A DNA stretch of 59,727 nt, taken from contig NZ_SMKV01000034.1 of NCBI RefSeq assembly GCF_004348445.1, positions 1-59,727 of the forward strand. Reading direction: 5' to 3'. Shown in pieces: positions 48,990-57,659 of this stretch. A model generated the notes under the pieces. That model was not told where the DNA came from, ran no database searches, and saw only the letters and a program-made list of their open reading frames with translations. This DNA is from Saccharopolyspora aridisoli. Lineage in GTDB: Bacteria > Actinomycetota > Actinomycetes > Mycobacteriales > Pseudonocardiaceae. Both the position numbers and the translations under genes were made by a program. Position 1 is the stretch's first letter. Every line of letters starts with the position of its first letter.

Positions 48990-49646
48990 TCAATCCAGGA
49001 GGGTGTAGCTGAGTTCCTGGCAGACGCGTCCCAGCGGGACGTCGAGACCGGGATGGTTCAGCGGGAGCAGGACGTCCGGGCTGTCCGGGAGCGCGGTGTC
49101 CGCGGGCGGCTCCCAGAGGCAGACCGAGGGTTTGCCGGAGTCCATCGCGGACCGGTACCAGAGGCCGTCGAGCTCCGGGTAGGACGCGCGGATCGCGCGG
49201 GCCCACGCCTGGGTGCGTGATTTCGGCCCGCTGCTGATCGCCTGCGAAGCGCCTGCCCTGGTGGGCCAGAGCCCGGTGAGGTCGAGCAGCCGCAGCGTCC
49301 GGCGTGGACGGAACAGCACCAGGTGCGGGCTGCGGGTGCTCCGGTCCACGGTGGACGTCGCCTGGTACACCTCCGCGATGCAGGTCTGCACCGACAGCGA
49401 GAAGTACAGGACGCCGTGCTCGCGGGTGATCGTCGGCCCGCCTTGGGAATTCGGCAGGTGCGGGTCGAACCGAGCGTGCGGCAGCGGTCCGGCGTAGCGA
49501 AAGCTGTTCCAATGCTGCGGGTGGTTGCCGGCGGAGGTGAACACGCGCGCGAGCCTGGTGCCCGAGGGCACCGCGATCACGTCCTCTGTTCGGCGGAGGA
49601 TCGCCTGCAGCGCTGCAGGAGCAGGCGGCTGTGGTAGCCGTGCCAA
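48990..49646 (-). CDS. RES-domain toxin (NAD+-degrading type)
   Basis: About 218 residues. The RES pattern is visible: VPSGTRLARVFTSAGNHPQH, WNSFRYAGPLPHARFDPH, GVLYFSLSVQTCIAEVYQ and RTLRLLDLTGLWPTRAG, with Arg and Glu residues in the places that form the NAD+ pocket of RES toxins such as MbcT. Such toxins deplete NAD+ unless held by their antitoxin. TTG 49646 is listed as the start. CTG 49685 would overlap the antitoxin stop as CTGA and keep the frame coupled, which is also attractive. It is the second gene of a two-gene operon. Confidence 0.78.
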   Translation of the reverse strand: MARLPQPPAPAALQAILRRTEDVIAVPSGTRLARVFTSAGNHPQHWNSFRYAGPLPHARFDPHLPNSQGGPTITREHGVLYFSLSVQTCIAEVYQATSTVDRSTRSPHLVLFRPRRTLRLLDLTGLWPTRAGASQAISSGPKSRTQAWARAIRASYPELDGLWYRSAMDSGKPSVCLWEPPADTALPDSPDVLLPLNHPGLDVPLGRVCQELSYTLLD

Positions 49647-49681
49647 TGTGTGGTCCCAGGTGGTGGTCGCGGTGGGGCTGG

Positions 49682-50266
49682 TCAGGCGGGGGTGCCGATG
49701 GCGGCGGCGAGTTCGGCGACCCGGTGCGGATCGCCGCCGGCCAGCAGCCACTCTCGCGGACTCACCGGTCTGTCGTGGATCTCCAGATCCTCCTGGGGCG
49801 TGGTCATGAAGTTCGCCAGCACGAGCGCGGGTTGATCCGACGGCATCCACGCGAGCACGACGTCCAGGCCCGGCAGCGCGTCCGAATCGGTGAACTGCCA
49901 CGCGGGCAGGCGCCAGCCGCCGCGGTCCTTCCAGCCGATCAGGCGGTGTTCTCCGATTCGGTGGCGGACCCGGCTGGTGTCGACCCCGATCCGCTCGGCG
50001 GCCTGACCGACCGACAGCGCGGTGTCGCGCAGCACCGTCTGCTCGGCGACGGTGCGGGCTCGCGGGTCGACCTCGGTGTCGCCCAGCGGCGACAGGTCCA
50101 GCCCTGTGGCCGCGAGCGCGGTGCGCTGCGGGTCGGTGAAGTGCGCGGCTGGGTCGACCTGCGGCGAGGTGAGCTTTCTGGCTGCGTCCTCGACGAGGGT
50201 GAGGAACTCGTTGGCGGTGACCTTCAAACCGGCCCTGGCCAACACGGTCTCCAGCGCGGCTGACAT
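49682..50266 (-). CDS. Antitoxin of the RES pair, DNA-binding
   Basis: A 194-residue protein. A helix-turn-helix lies in the middle (TALSVGQAAERIGVDTSRVR, then HRIGEHRLIGWKDRGGWRLP). The C-terminal SPREWLLAGGDPHRVAELAA resembles the toxin-binding segment of Xre/MbcA/ParS antitoxins. The N-terminal 60 residues are helical. It precedes the RES gene as usual for this type II toxin-antitoxin class. The upstream gap has two palindromes (CGCACGATGTGCG at 50287-50299 and CTGGTGCCACCAG at 50336-50348) as candidate operators for self-repression. Confidence 0.75.
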   Translation of the reverse strand: MSAALETVLARAGLKVTANEFLTLVEDAARKLTSPQVDPAAHFTDPQRTALAATGLDLSPLGDTEVDPRARTVAEQTVLRDTALSVGQAAERIGVDTSRVRHRIGEHRLIGWKDRGGWRLPAWQFTDSDALPGLDVVLAWMPSDQPALVLANFMTTPQEDLEIHDRPVSPREWLLAGGDPHRVAELAAAIGTPA

Positions 50267-50286
50267 ATGGCGAGGATACCGCAGAG

Positions 50287-50348
50287 CGCACGATGTGCGT
50301 GCGCGAACGTGCGCGGCCCCATCTGGACGTCACTGCTGGTGCCACCAG
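50287..50348. promoter_or_regulatory. Two palindromes upstream of the toxin-antitoxin operon
   Basis: CGCAC-GAT-GTGCG lies 20 bp before the antitoxin start. CTGGTG-C-CACCAG lies 36 bp further away. Both are exact, and binding by the antitoxin or its complex is inferred. Confidence 0.4.
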
Positions 50349-50493
50349 TGGTGCGGATGGTGGTCGTGTGGCTGCTCTGGCCGGATTCCCCGCACTGCGC
50401 CGTGTGCCGATGCCCGGCGGCGGGCGTCGGCGACTGCGAGATGTCGGCGGATCGCCTCTTGACGGGAGCGCCGAAGGATCGTTGACTGGCCGT

Positions 50494-50507
50494 ACCGACT
50501 GGTCGGT
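50494..50507. promoter_or_regulatory. 14-bp palindromic operator candidate before the acyl-CoA ligase
   Basis: ACCGACTGGTCGGT is an exact palindrome placed between TTGACT (50482-50487, a -35-like box) and the ligase start at 50528. The operon downstream ends with a TetR-family gene, whose product is the natural candidate to bind it. Confidence 0.55.
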
Positions 50508-50527
50508 CTCACAATGGAGGTGGCGCG

Positions 50528-52219
50528 TTGGGCAGCGTGTACGACGAACGACCGTGGTTGGAGCTCTTCGACGGTGATCTCCCCGCGGAGATCGAGCCCG
50601 AGCACGCCACGATGCTCGACCTGCTCGCCGACACGGTCCGGGACCACCCCGACGATGTCGCGCTCACCTACTTCGACGGGCGGTTGACCTTCGCCGAGCT
50701 CGACGAGCTCAGCGACGGACTCGCCTGCCACCTCGTCGAGCGCGGGGTCGCCGGAGGCGACCGGGTCGCCGTCTACCTGCAGAACGTCCCGCAGTTCGCC
50801 ATCGCCGTGCTCGCCGGGTGGAAGGCCGGGGCCATCGTCGTCCCGCTCAACCCGATGTACCGGTTGCACGAGCTGACCAAGATCCTCGGCGACGCCCGCC
50901 CGACCGCCGTGATCTCCTCCGAGCAGGGGTGGCACGACGTCGTCGGCGCGGTCGCGACCGCGCTGGAGATCGGCATCGCGGTCACCACCAGCGAACTGGA
51001 CCTGCAGACCCGCGACGACCAGCGGCTGTTCGCCAAGTCGCGGCGCAACCCCGCCGAGGGCTGCGCCGACCTGCTGGCCGTCGCCCGCTCCTACGCCGGG
51101 AAGCGCCCGCCCGCGGTCTCGTCGTCCGCATCGGACATCGCGCTGCTGGTCTACACCTCGGGTACCAGCGGAGTCCCCAAGGGAGCCACCAACACCCACG
51201 GCAACGTCGTGTTCAACGCCGAGGGCACGGCGCTGCGGCTGGACGAGGACACCCCCGGCGGGATCTTCGCGCTCGCCCCCCTGTTCCACATCACCGGCCT
51301 GGTCGTGCAGTTCGCCGCCGCGCTGGCGGCCGGGCGGCAGCTCGACCTGGCCTACCGGTTCGAACCCGGTGTCGTGCTCGACGCGCTCGCCGAGCACGAA
51401 CCCGCGTTCATGGTCGGTCCGTCCACGGCCTACATGGCGCTGATGAACCACCCCGAGGTCTCACCGGAGCACTTCGCCTCGCTGAAGATGGTGCACTCCG
51501 GCGGAGCCCCGCTCCCCTCGGCGGTCGTCGAGGCGTTCCGCGCCCGATTCGGCCTCTACATCCGCAACGGCTACGGCCTCACCGAGACCACCGCGACCGC
51601 CACCTCCGTGCCGCTGGGCAAGGAAGCACCGGTCGACGCCGCCTCCGGGACGCTCGCGGTCGGCGTGCCCACCTACAACACCGTGCTTCGGGTGGTCGAC
51701 GAAGAGGGGTCCGACCTGGCGGTCGGTGAGGTCGGTGAGATCGTCGTCGAGGGGCCGATGGTGGTTCCGGCCTACTGGAACAAGCCCGAGGAGACCGCGG
51801 CGAGCATCCGGGACGGTCGGCTGCACACCGGCGACGTCGGGTTCATGGACGAGCATGGTTGGTTCTACGTCGTGGACCGGAAGAAGGACATGATCAACGC
51901 CTCCGGCTTCAAGGTGTGGCCGCGCGAGGTCGAGGACGTCCTCTACGGACATCCGGCCGTGCGGGAAGCCGCCGTCGTCGGCGTGCCCGACGCCTACCGC
52001 GGCGAGACCGTCAAGGCGTTCATCAGCCTGGCCCACGGCAGCACCGCCACCGGCGAAGAGCTCGTCGAGCACTGCAAGCAGCAGCTGGCCGCCTACAAGT
52101 ACCCCCGGAGCGTCGAGATCATCGACGAACTCCCGAAGACCGCAACCGGGAAGATCCTGCGCCGACAACTGCGCGACACGGCGCGCGCGGGCGAGCAACA
52201 CGGGAGGAACGAACAGTGA
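50528..52219 (+). CDS. Acyl-CoA ligase (AMP-binding, FadD-like)
   Basis: A 563-residue adenylate-forming enzyme that should activate a carboxylic acid with ATP and CoA. Motifs: LLVYTSGTSGVPKGATNTHG (phosphate loop), HSGGAPLPSAVVEAF, NGYGLTETTATATSV, HTGDVGFMDEHGWFYVVDRK and GFKVWPREVEDVLYGHPAVR. The Lys in LPKTATGKILRRQL is the adenylation lysine. TTG 50528 has GGAGG 7 bases upstream. It opens an operon with two dehydrogenases, which supports a role in fatty or cyclic acid breakdown. Confidence 0.88.
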   Translation: MGSVYDERPWLELFDGDLPAEIEPEHATMLDLLADTVRDHPDDVALTYFDGRLTFAELDELSDGLACHLVERGVAGGDRVAVYLQNVPQFAIAVLAGWKAGAIVVPLNPMYRLHELTKILGDARPTAVISSEQGWHDVVGAVATALEIGIAVTTSELDLQTRDDQRLFAKSRRNPAEGCADLLAVARSYAGKRPPAVSSSASDIALLVYTSGTSGVPKGATNTHGNVVFNAEGTALRLDEDTPGGIFALAPLFHITGLVVQFAAALAAGRQLDLAYRFEPGVVLDALAEHEPAFMVGPSTAYMALMNHPEVSPEHFASLKMVHSGGAPLPSAVVEAFRARFGLYIRNGYGLTETTATATSVPLGKEAPVDAASGTLAVGVPTYNTVLRVVDEEGSDLAVGEVGEIVVEGPMVVPAYWNKPEETAASIRDGRLHTGDVGFMDEHGWFYVVDRKKDMINASGFKVWPREVEDVLYGHPAVREAAVVGVPDAYRGETVKAFISLAHGSTATGEELVEHCKQQLAAYKYPRSVEIIDELPKTATGKILRRQLRDTARAGEQHGRNEQ

Positions 52220-52968
52220 GCAAGCGTTTCGACGGTCGAGTGGCGATCGTGACCGGAGCCAGCCGCGGAATCGGGCTGGCCATCGCCGAACGCCTGGTCG
52301 CCGAGGGTGCCAAGGTCACCATCACCGCGCGCAAGCCCGAACCGCTGGCCGAAGCCGTCGAGAGCCTCGGCAAGGACAACGCGCTGGGCATCTCGGGCAA
52401 GGCCGACGACCTGGAGCACCAGGCCGAGGCCGTCGCCAAGACCGTGGAGGCCTTCGGCCGGGTGGACCTGCTGGTCAACAACACCGGCATCAACCCCGCC
52501 TACGGCCCGATGATCGACCTCGACCACGGCGTCGCGCAGAAGACCTTCCAGGTCAACGTGCTCGCCGCGCTGTCGTGGACCCAGCGGGTCTTCCGCGCCG
52601 GGATGGGCGAGCACGGCGGATCGGTGCTCAACGTGTCCTCCGTGGCCGGTCTCAACCCCGCGCCCGGGATCGGGTTCTACGGCGCCACCAAGGCGATGCT
52701 GGCGCACATGACGCAGGAGCTGGCCGTGGAGCTCGCGCCGAAGGTGCGCGTCAACGCGATCGCGCCGGCCGTGGTCAAGACGAAGTTCGCCACCGCGCTC
52801 TACGCCGACAACGAGGCCGAGGTCGCCGCCGGATACCCGCTTGGTCGCTTGGGAATCCCATCGGACATCTCCGGTGCGGCGGCGTTCCTGCTCTCCGAAG
52901 AGGCGTCCTGGATCACCGGTCAGATCCTCGTGCTCGACGGCGGTTCGACCCTGAAGGGCGGTATGTGA
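52216..52968 (+). CDS. Short-chain dehydrogenase/reductase 1
   Basis: A 250-residue SDR: cofactor loop VTGASRGIGLAIAERLVAEG, NNTGINP, catalytic Ser in NVSSVAGLNPAPG and Tyr-Lys in FYGATKAM, end ITGQILVLDGGSTLKGGM. Arg in the TARKPEPL strand suggests NADP(H). GTG 52216 overlaps the ligase stop (GTGA) with GGGAGG upstream, so expression is coupled. Likely a 3-hydroxyacyl-CoA or ketone oxidoreductase of the pathway, with substrate unknown. Confidence 0.85.
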   Translation: MSKRFDGRVAIVTGASRGIGLAIAERLVAEGAKVTITARKPEPLAEAVESLGKDNALGISGKADDLEHQAEAVAKTVEAFGRVDLLVNNTGINPAYGPMIDLDHGVAQKTFQVNVLAALSWTQRVFRAGMGEHGGSVLNVSSVAGLNPAPGIGFYGATKAMLAHMTQELAVELAPKVRVNAIAPAVVKTKFATALYADNEAEVAAGYPLGRLGIPSDISGAAAFLLSEEASWITGQILVLDGGSTLKGGM

Positions 52969-52969
52969 C

Positions 52970-53734
52970 GTGCAGTTCGCCGATTCGGTCGTGGTCATCA
53001 CCGGTGCCGGCAACGGCATCGGTGCCGCGATGGCCCGCAAGTTCACCGCGCTCGGCGCGAGAACGGTTCTCGGTGACCTCGATTCGGACGCCGTCGGCGA
53101 GGTCGCGGACGCGGTCGGCGGCATCGCCGTGCCCGGTGATGCCGCCAGCGAGCGGGGCGTGGCCGAGCTCGTCGACGCCGCGATGGGAGAGCACGGCCGG
53201 ATCGACGTGTTCTGCGCCAACGCCGGCATCGGCCGCAACGGCGGACCGGAGGCCGACGAGGACGCCTGGGCCGCCTCGTGGGAGGTCAACGTGATGTCCC
53301 ACGTGCGCGCGGCCCGCGCGGTGCTGCCGCACTGGCTGGAGCGCGGCGAGGGCCACTTCCTGGGCACCGCCTCGGCCGCCGGGCTGCTCACGATGCTCGG
53401 GTCCGCGCCGTACTCGGTGACCAAGCACGCCGCGGTCGCCTTCGCCGAGTACCTCAACATCACCTACGCGGACAAGGGCGTCACGGCGCAGGCGCTGTGC
53501 CCGCAGGGCGTGCGAACCCAGCTGCTGGAGGCCAGCGGCGAGACCGGGCGGATCTTGATGGGCGACACCGCCATCGAGGCCGAGGACGTCGCTGAGGTGG
53601 TGGCCGAGAAGCTGGGCGGCGAGGAATTCCTGATCTTGCCGCACCCGGAGGTCGCCGACTACTACGCGTTGCGGGCGGGCCAGCCGGAGCGTTGGCAGGC
53701 GGGCATGCGCAAGCTGCAGCGGAAGGTCGAGTAG
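52970..53734 (+). CDS. Short-chain dehydrogenase/reductase 2
   Basis: A 254-residue SDR: ITGAGNGIGAAMARKFTALG, GDLDSD after the second strand (Asp favours NAD+), ANAGIGRNGG, Ser in TASAAGLLTMLGSAPYSVTK, which also contains the Tyr and Lys, and a longer C-terminal end (YYALRAGQPERWQAGMRKLQ). The next gene is a regulator with no clear gap promoter. GTG 52970 starts 1 base after the preceding stop. Confidence 0.85.
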   Translation: MQFADSVVVITGAGNGIGAAMARKFTALGARTVLGDLDSDAVGEVADAVGGIAVPGDAASERGVAELVDAAMGEHGRIDVFCANAGIGRNGGPEADEDAWAASWEVNVMSHVRAARAVLPHWLERGEGHFLGTASAAGLLTMLGSAPYSVTKHAAVAFAEYLNITYADKGVTAQALCPQGVRTQLLEASGETGRILMGDTAIEAEDVAEVVAEKLGGEEFLILPHPEVADYYALRAGQPERWQAGMRKLQRKVE

Positions 53735-53781
53735 CGGCCCGACTAGGCTTGCCCGAGGGCATCGACAAGGGGAGGAACGAG

Positions 53782-54393
53782 ATGGCGCGGTCGGCCAACG
53801 CACGCACGGGCACGGAGGTGGGCACCGAGCCGGTTCCGCAACGATTGCTGGCCGTAGCCACCCGGCTGTTCGCCGAGCAGGGCTTCGAAGCCACCTCGGT
53901 GCAGCAGATCGTCGATGCCGCGGGCGTCACCAAGGGCGCTATGTACCACTACTTCGGTTCCAAGGACGACCTGCTCTACGAGATCTACGCCCGGGTGCTG
54001 CGCGATCAGCAGGCGCGGCTGGAGAGCGCGGCCGACAGCGATTCCCCGGTGGAGGAACGGCTGCACGCCGCGGCTTCGGACGTCGTGGCCACCACGACGG
54101 CCAACCTGGAAGACACGATCATCTTCTTCCGGTCGATGCACCTGCTGCACGCCGACAAGCAGGCCGAGGTGCGCGCCGAGCGCCGCCGCTACCACGAGCG
54201 CGTGCGCGGCCTGATCGAGGAGGGGCAGACGACCGGTGTGTTCCGCACCGACAAGTCGGCGGACCTGGTGGTGGACTTCTTCTTCGGCGCGGTGCACCAC
54301 CTCGGCACCTGGTTCCGCGAGGACGGCAAGCTCACCGGTCAAGAGGTCGGCGAACACTTCGCCGACCTGCTGCTGGACTCGCTGAGACCGTAG
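53782..54393 (+). CDS. TetR-family regulator of the catabolic cluster
   Basis: A 203-residue repressor. The N-terminal helix-turn-helix is LAVATRLFAEQGFEATSVQQ, then VDAAGVTKGAMYHYFGSKDD. The ligand domain reads VATTTANLEDTIIFFRSMHL and DFFFGAVHHLGTWFREDGK. Homologous regulators in actinobacteria (KstR2- or FadR-like) respond to acyl-CoAs. GGGGAGG lies 6 bases before ATG 53782. It probably binds the palindrome at 50494-50507 and perhaps the repeats at 59646-59691, but this is inference. Confidence 0.85.
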   Translation: MARSANARTGTEVGTEPVPQRLLAVATRLFAEQGFEATSVQQIVDAAGVTKGAMYHYFGSKDDLLYEIYARVLRDQQARLESAADSDSPVEERLHAAASDVVATTTANLEDTIIFFRSMHLLHADKQAEVRAERRRYHERVRGLIEEGQTTGVFRTDKSADLVVDFFFGAVHHLGTWFREDGKLTGQEVGEHFADLLLDSLRP

Positions 54394-54485
54394 CTTTTCG
54401 GTCGTGTTTCGTTCCGCCCGCGGGGCTTGTGGCCCGGCGGTGCGGAGGGGTTGGCTGACGCCGGCATGTCGCGAGGCCGACGGGA

Positions 54486-56045
54486 GTGACCTTGACCGAG
54501 ACCGAATCGGCGCGCTCACCGCGCCTGGACCGCGTGCTCAACCTGATCGAGCGGGTCGGCAACAAGCTCCCCGACCCGTTCATCCTCTTCGGATTGCTGT
54601 TCCTGCTGGTCGCGGTGGTGTCCACGGCGATATCGGCGTTGGGCGTGACCGTCACCGTCCCCGGTTCCGACGAGGTGACGCCGATCCGCGGCGCCTTCAC
54701 CGGCGACGGCCTGGAGTTCCTGCTCACGACGATGGCGGAGAACTTCATCGGGTTCCCGCCGCTGGAAACGGTCGTCACGATCATGCTCGCGGTCGGCCTG
54801 GCCGAGCGCACCGGCATGCTGACCGCCCTGATCCGGTCTTCCTTCGGCAACGCCCGGCGTTCGGTACTGCCGTACGCGGTGGGCCTGGTCGGGGTCAGCG
54901 CGAGCGTGATGGCCGACTCGTCGATGATCATCGTTCCGCCGCTGGCGGCGCTGGTGTTCAAGGCCGCCGGTCGTCACCCGGTGGCGGGCCTGCTGGGCGG
55001 GTTCGCCGCCACCGGCGCCGGGTACTCGACGTCGATCGTGGTCACGAGCTTGGACGCGCTGTTCTCCGGGATCAGCAACGAGGTCGCCGAGACGCTGCCG
55101 AACCCGGGCACGCTGGTCACCCCGGTGTCGAACTACTACTTCAACGCAGTCTCGGCGGTGCTGCTCGGGCTGCTCGCCGGACTCCTCATCGATCGGCTCA
55201 TCGAACCGCGCATGATCCGCAACGGCGTTCCACGCGAGGTCGCCGACGGTGAGGAGTCCGACCTCAAGGTCGCGCTGGAACCAGCCGAGCGCCGCGGCCT
55301 GCTCTGGGCCGGGGTGTCGATCCTGATCGCGACGGCGCTGGTGCTGGTGCTGGTGTTCTGGCCGGACTCCCCTCTGGCCAACGCCGACGGCGGATTCCTG
55401 CCGGACTCGCCGCTGATGGACTCGGTGACGACGCTGATCTTCCTCGGCTTCGCCGTCCCGGCGATCGCCTACGGTGCCAAGGCCGGTTCCATCACCCGGG
55501 CTGCCGACGTGCCGCGGCTGATGGCGCTCGCGCTGCGCGACCTGACCGGGTTCCTGGTGCTGGCGTTCATGCTCGGGCAGTTCATCGCGCTGTTCAACTG
55601 GACGAACCTCGGTTCGCTGGTGGCGGTCTCGGGCGCGGACCTGCTGCAGTCGATGCACCTGGACGGGTATCCGGCGTTCCTCGGGTTCATGCTGCTGGCC
55701 TCGCTGCTGAACCTGTTCATCATCTCCGGGTCGAGCCTGTGGACGCTGATGGCGGCGGTGTTCGTGCCGATGTTCGCGCTGCTGGGGTTCGAGCCCGGAT
55801 TCGCCCAGGCGGCGTTCCGCGTCGGCGACTCGGCGACGCAGATCATGACGCCGCTGAACCCGTACATGATCATCATCTTGGGTTACCTGCGCCGCTACGA
55901 ACCCGGCGCGGGCATCGGAACCCTGGTCGCCCGCATGGTGCCCTTCGTCGTCCCGTTCTGGCTGCTGTGGGCGCTGGTCATGACGGTCTTCTACTTCGCC
56001 GACCTCCCCCTGGGCCCAGGCATGGACATCCACATCCAGCCGTGA
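54486..56045 (+). CDS. AbgT-family transporter
   Basis: A 519-residue membrane protein of the p-aminobenzoyl-glutamate transporter family: LIERVGNKLPDPFILFGLLF near the start, PPLETVVTIMLAVGLAERTG, ASVMADSSMIIVPPLAALVF, TGAGYSTSIVVTSLDALFSG, LFNWTNLGSLVAVSGA and SGSSLWTLMAAVFVPMFALL. Members take up folate breakdown products or export sulphonamides. Here it may move a carboxylic substrate of the neighbouring pathway, as aryl-acid carriers do. GTG 54486 or TTG 54492 (with GGGAG 5 bases upstream) is the start. Confidence 0.88.
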   Translation: MTLTETESARSPRLDRVLNLIERVGNKLPDPFILFGLLFLLVAVVSTAISALGVTVTVPGSDEVTPIRGAFTGDGLEFLLTTMAENFIGFPPLETVVTIMLAVGLAERTGMLTALIRSSFGNARRSVLPYAVGLVGVSASVMADSSMIIVPPLAALVFKAAGRHPVAGLLGGFAATGAGYSTSIVVTSLDALFSGISNEVAETLPNPGTLVTPVSNYYFNAVSAVLLGLLAGLLIDRLIEPRMIRNGVPREVADGEESDLKVALEPAERRGLLWAGVSILIATALVLVLVFWPDSPLANADGGFLPDSPLMDSVTTLIFLGFAVPAIAYGAKAGSITRAADVPRLMALALRDLTGFLVLAFMLGQFIALFNWTNLGSLVAVSGADLLQSMHLDGYPAFLGFMLLASLLNLFIISGSSLWTLMAAVFVPMFALLGFEPGFAQAAFRVGDSATQIMTPLNPYMIIILGYLRRYEPGAGIGTLVARMVPFVVPFWLLWALVMTVFYFADLPLGPGMDIHIQP

Positions 56046-56064
56046 GACCGGCCTCAGGAGGTGT

Positions 56065-56096
56065 GTGGGGGAGGTTTCCGCGGAAACCTCCCCCAC
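56065..56096. terminator. 32-bp perfect palindrome between converging genes
   Basis: GTGGGGGAGGTTTCCG is followed directly by its complement with no loop bases. It lies 20 bp after abgT and 17 bp before the MaoC stop and should end both transcripts. Confidence 0.8.
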
Positions 56097-56112
56097 CACT
56101 CGGAAATCGCTG

Positions 56113-56565
56113 CTAGAGCAGGACGCGGGAGAGGAACTCCGCGACGCAGGCGGGCTTCTCGGCGCCCTCGATCTCCACCGTGGCCTTGACCGCCAGCTGG
56201 AGGCCACCGTCGATCTCGGTGGCGCTGATCAGCTCAGTCGTCGCGCGCACCCGTGCACCAACCGGGACCGGGGAGGGGAACCGGACCTTGTTGAGGCCGT
56301 AGTTGATGCCCATCTTGACGTTGTCGACCCGGAAGGTCTCCGAGTTCAGCTTCGGCAGCAGGCTCAGCGTCAGGAAGCCGTGCGCGATCGGCGTGCCGAA
56401 CGGTCCCCGCTTCGCCTTCTCGACGTCGACGTGGATCCACTGGTGGTCGTGGGTCGCGTCGGCGAAGGTGTTGACCTGCTCCTGGGTGATGGTCAACCAC
56501 TCGCTGGTGCCCAGCTCCTCGCCCTGGGCGGCGAGGATCTCCTCCTTGCTGGTGAAAACCTTCAT
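56113..56565 (-). CDS. MaoC-like enoyl-CoA hydratase/dehydratase
   Basis: A 150-residue single hotdog protein with the hydratase-2 motif (ITQEQVNTFADATHDHQWIH, PIAHGFLTLSLLPKLNSETF), where Asp in DATHDHQ and His are the catalytic pair. It would hydrate a trans-2-enoyl-CoA made by the dehydrogenases upstream. Its ATG overlaps the stop of the small acyl-CoA dehydrogenase by 4 bp. It is last of a four-gene minus-strand operon. Confidence 0.88.
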   Translation of the reverse strand: MKVFTSKEEILAAQGEELGTSEWLTITQEQVNTFADATHDHQWIHVDVEKAKRGPFGTPIAHGFLTLSLLPKLNSETFRVDNVKMGINYGLNKVRFPSPVPVGARVRATTELISATEIDGGLQLAVKATVEIEGAEKPACVAEFLSRVLL

Positions 56566-57659
56566 GCGCTTCCTCCGGGAAGGTCGACGAGTTCGGCGAT
56601 GCGGGCTCGGTGGGCCTCGGCGATGCCGAAGGTGAGCTGGGTGCTCTTAGCGCGCCCGAGGTACAGGTGCGCGGGGTGCTCCCAGGTCATGCCGATGCCG
56701 CCGTGCAGCTGGAGGTGCTCCTCCGCCGCGTGGACCACCAGGTCGGAGACGGAGGCCTGCGCCATCGCCACCGCCAGCTCCTCGTCGGTGCCCGCGGCCA
56801 ACGCGTCCGAGGCGTTGCGGGACACCGTTCGCGCCATGCTGATCTTGGTCCACAGGTCGGCCAGCCGGTGCTTGATCGCCTGGAAGGAACCGATCTGCCT
56901 GCCGAACTGGTAGCGGGTCTTGGCGTACTCCACGGTGGTGTCCAGGCAGTGCTGGGCGAGCCCGACCTGCTCGGCCGCCAGCATCCCCGCCGCCGTGAGC
57001 AGCGCGTGGCGCAGGACCCGTTCGGCCTCCGCGCCCGAGGCGATGCGCTCGCCCGCGGTGCCGTCGAGGACGAGCGCGCCGAAGCGGCGGGTCAGGTCCA
57101 GCGGCGTCGCCGACGTGCGCGTGGCGGCCGAGGTCTCCACCAGGTACAGCGCCGAACCGTCGGTGTCGACGGCCGGAACCACCGCGTAGTCGGCCACTTC
57201 CAGGTCCACCACGGCCGACACCGTGCCGGTCAGCGTCGAGTTCTCGGCCTTCACCGACTGCGGGAACGACGCGTGCGGGACCGTCGTCAGGCCGACCGCG
57301 AGGGTGCCCACCATCGAACCGTCGACCAGCTGCGGCAGCGCGGTCCTCTCCGCGCAGCCCGCCAGCGCCGCGGTGGCCAGCACGGTGCCCAGGAAGGGCA
57401 CCGGAGCGACCGCGCGGCCGATCTCCTCGGCCACCACCGACAGCTCCCGGGCCGTGGCACCGGCACCGCCGAGCTCCTCGGGCACCAGCAATCCCGCCAG
57501 GCCCATCTCACCCGCCAGCGACCGCCACAGCTCCAGGTGGTAGGGCTCGTCGGTCTCGACGCGGGCCAGGACGGCCGTCCAATCGCAGCGGTCCCGCAGC
57601 ACCCGGCGCACGCCGGAACGCAGGTCCTCCTCGACCTCGGTGTAGAGCAGGTCCGTCAT
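56562..57659 (-). CDS. Acyl-CoA dehydrogenase, small subunit type
   Basis: A 365-residue acyl-CoA dehydrogenase: GLAGLLVPEELGGAGATARE, YAKTRYQFGRQIGSFQAIKH, LQLHGGIGMTWEHPAHLYLG. It has no EGT/EGG glutamate near the C-terminus, and the middle part is shortened. Such members pair with a larger one to make an alpha2beta2 enzyme in which only one subunit has the catalytic base, as with FadE28/FadE29 in steroid breakdown. ATGA overlap with the larger gene upstream supports that. Confidence 0.85.
   Translation of the reverse strand: MTDLLYTEVEEDLRSGVRRVLRDRCDWTAVLARVETDEPYHLELWRSLAGEMGLAGLLVPEELGGAGATARELSVVAEEIGRAVAPVPFLGTVLATAALAGCAERTALPQLVDGSMVGTLAVGLTTVPHASFPQSVKAENSTLTGTVSAVVDLEVADYAVVPAVDTDGSALYLVETSAATRTSATPLDLTRRFGALVLDGTAGERIASGAEAERVLRHALLTAAGMLAAEQVGLAQHCLDTTVEYAKTRYQFGRQIGSFQAIKHRLADLWTKISMARTVSRNASDALAAGTDEELAVAMAQASVSDLVVHAAEEHLQLHGGIGMTWEHPAHLYLGRAKSTQLTFGIAEAHRARIAELVDLPGGSA

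Noticed and set aside
56065..56096. Loop-free 32-bp palindrome as a recombination or operator site
   Set aside because: Its place between two converging gene ends makes a terminator the simpler reading.
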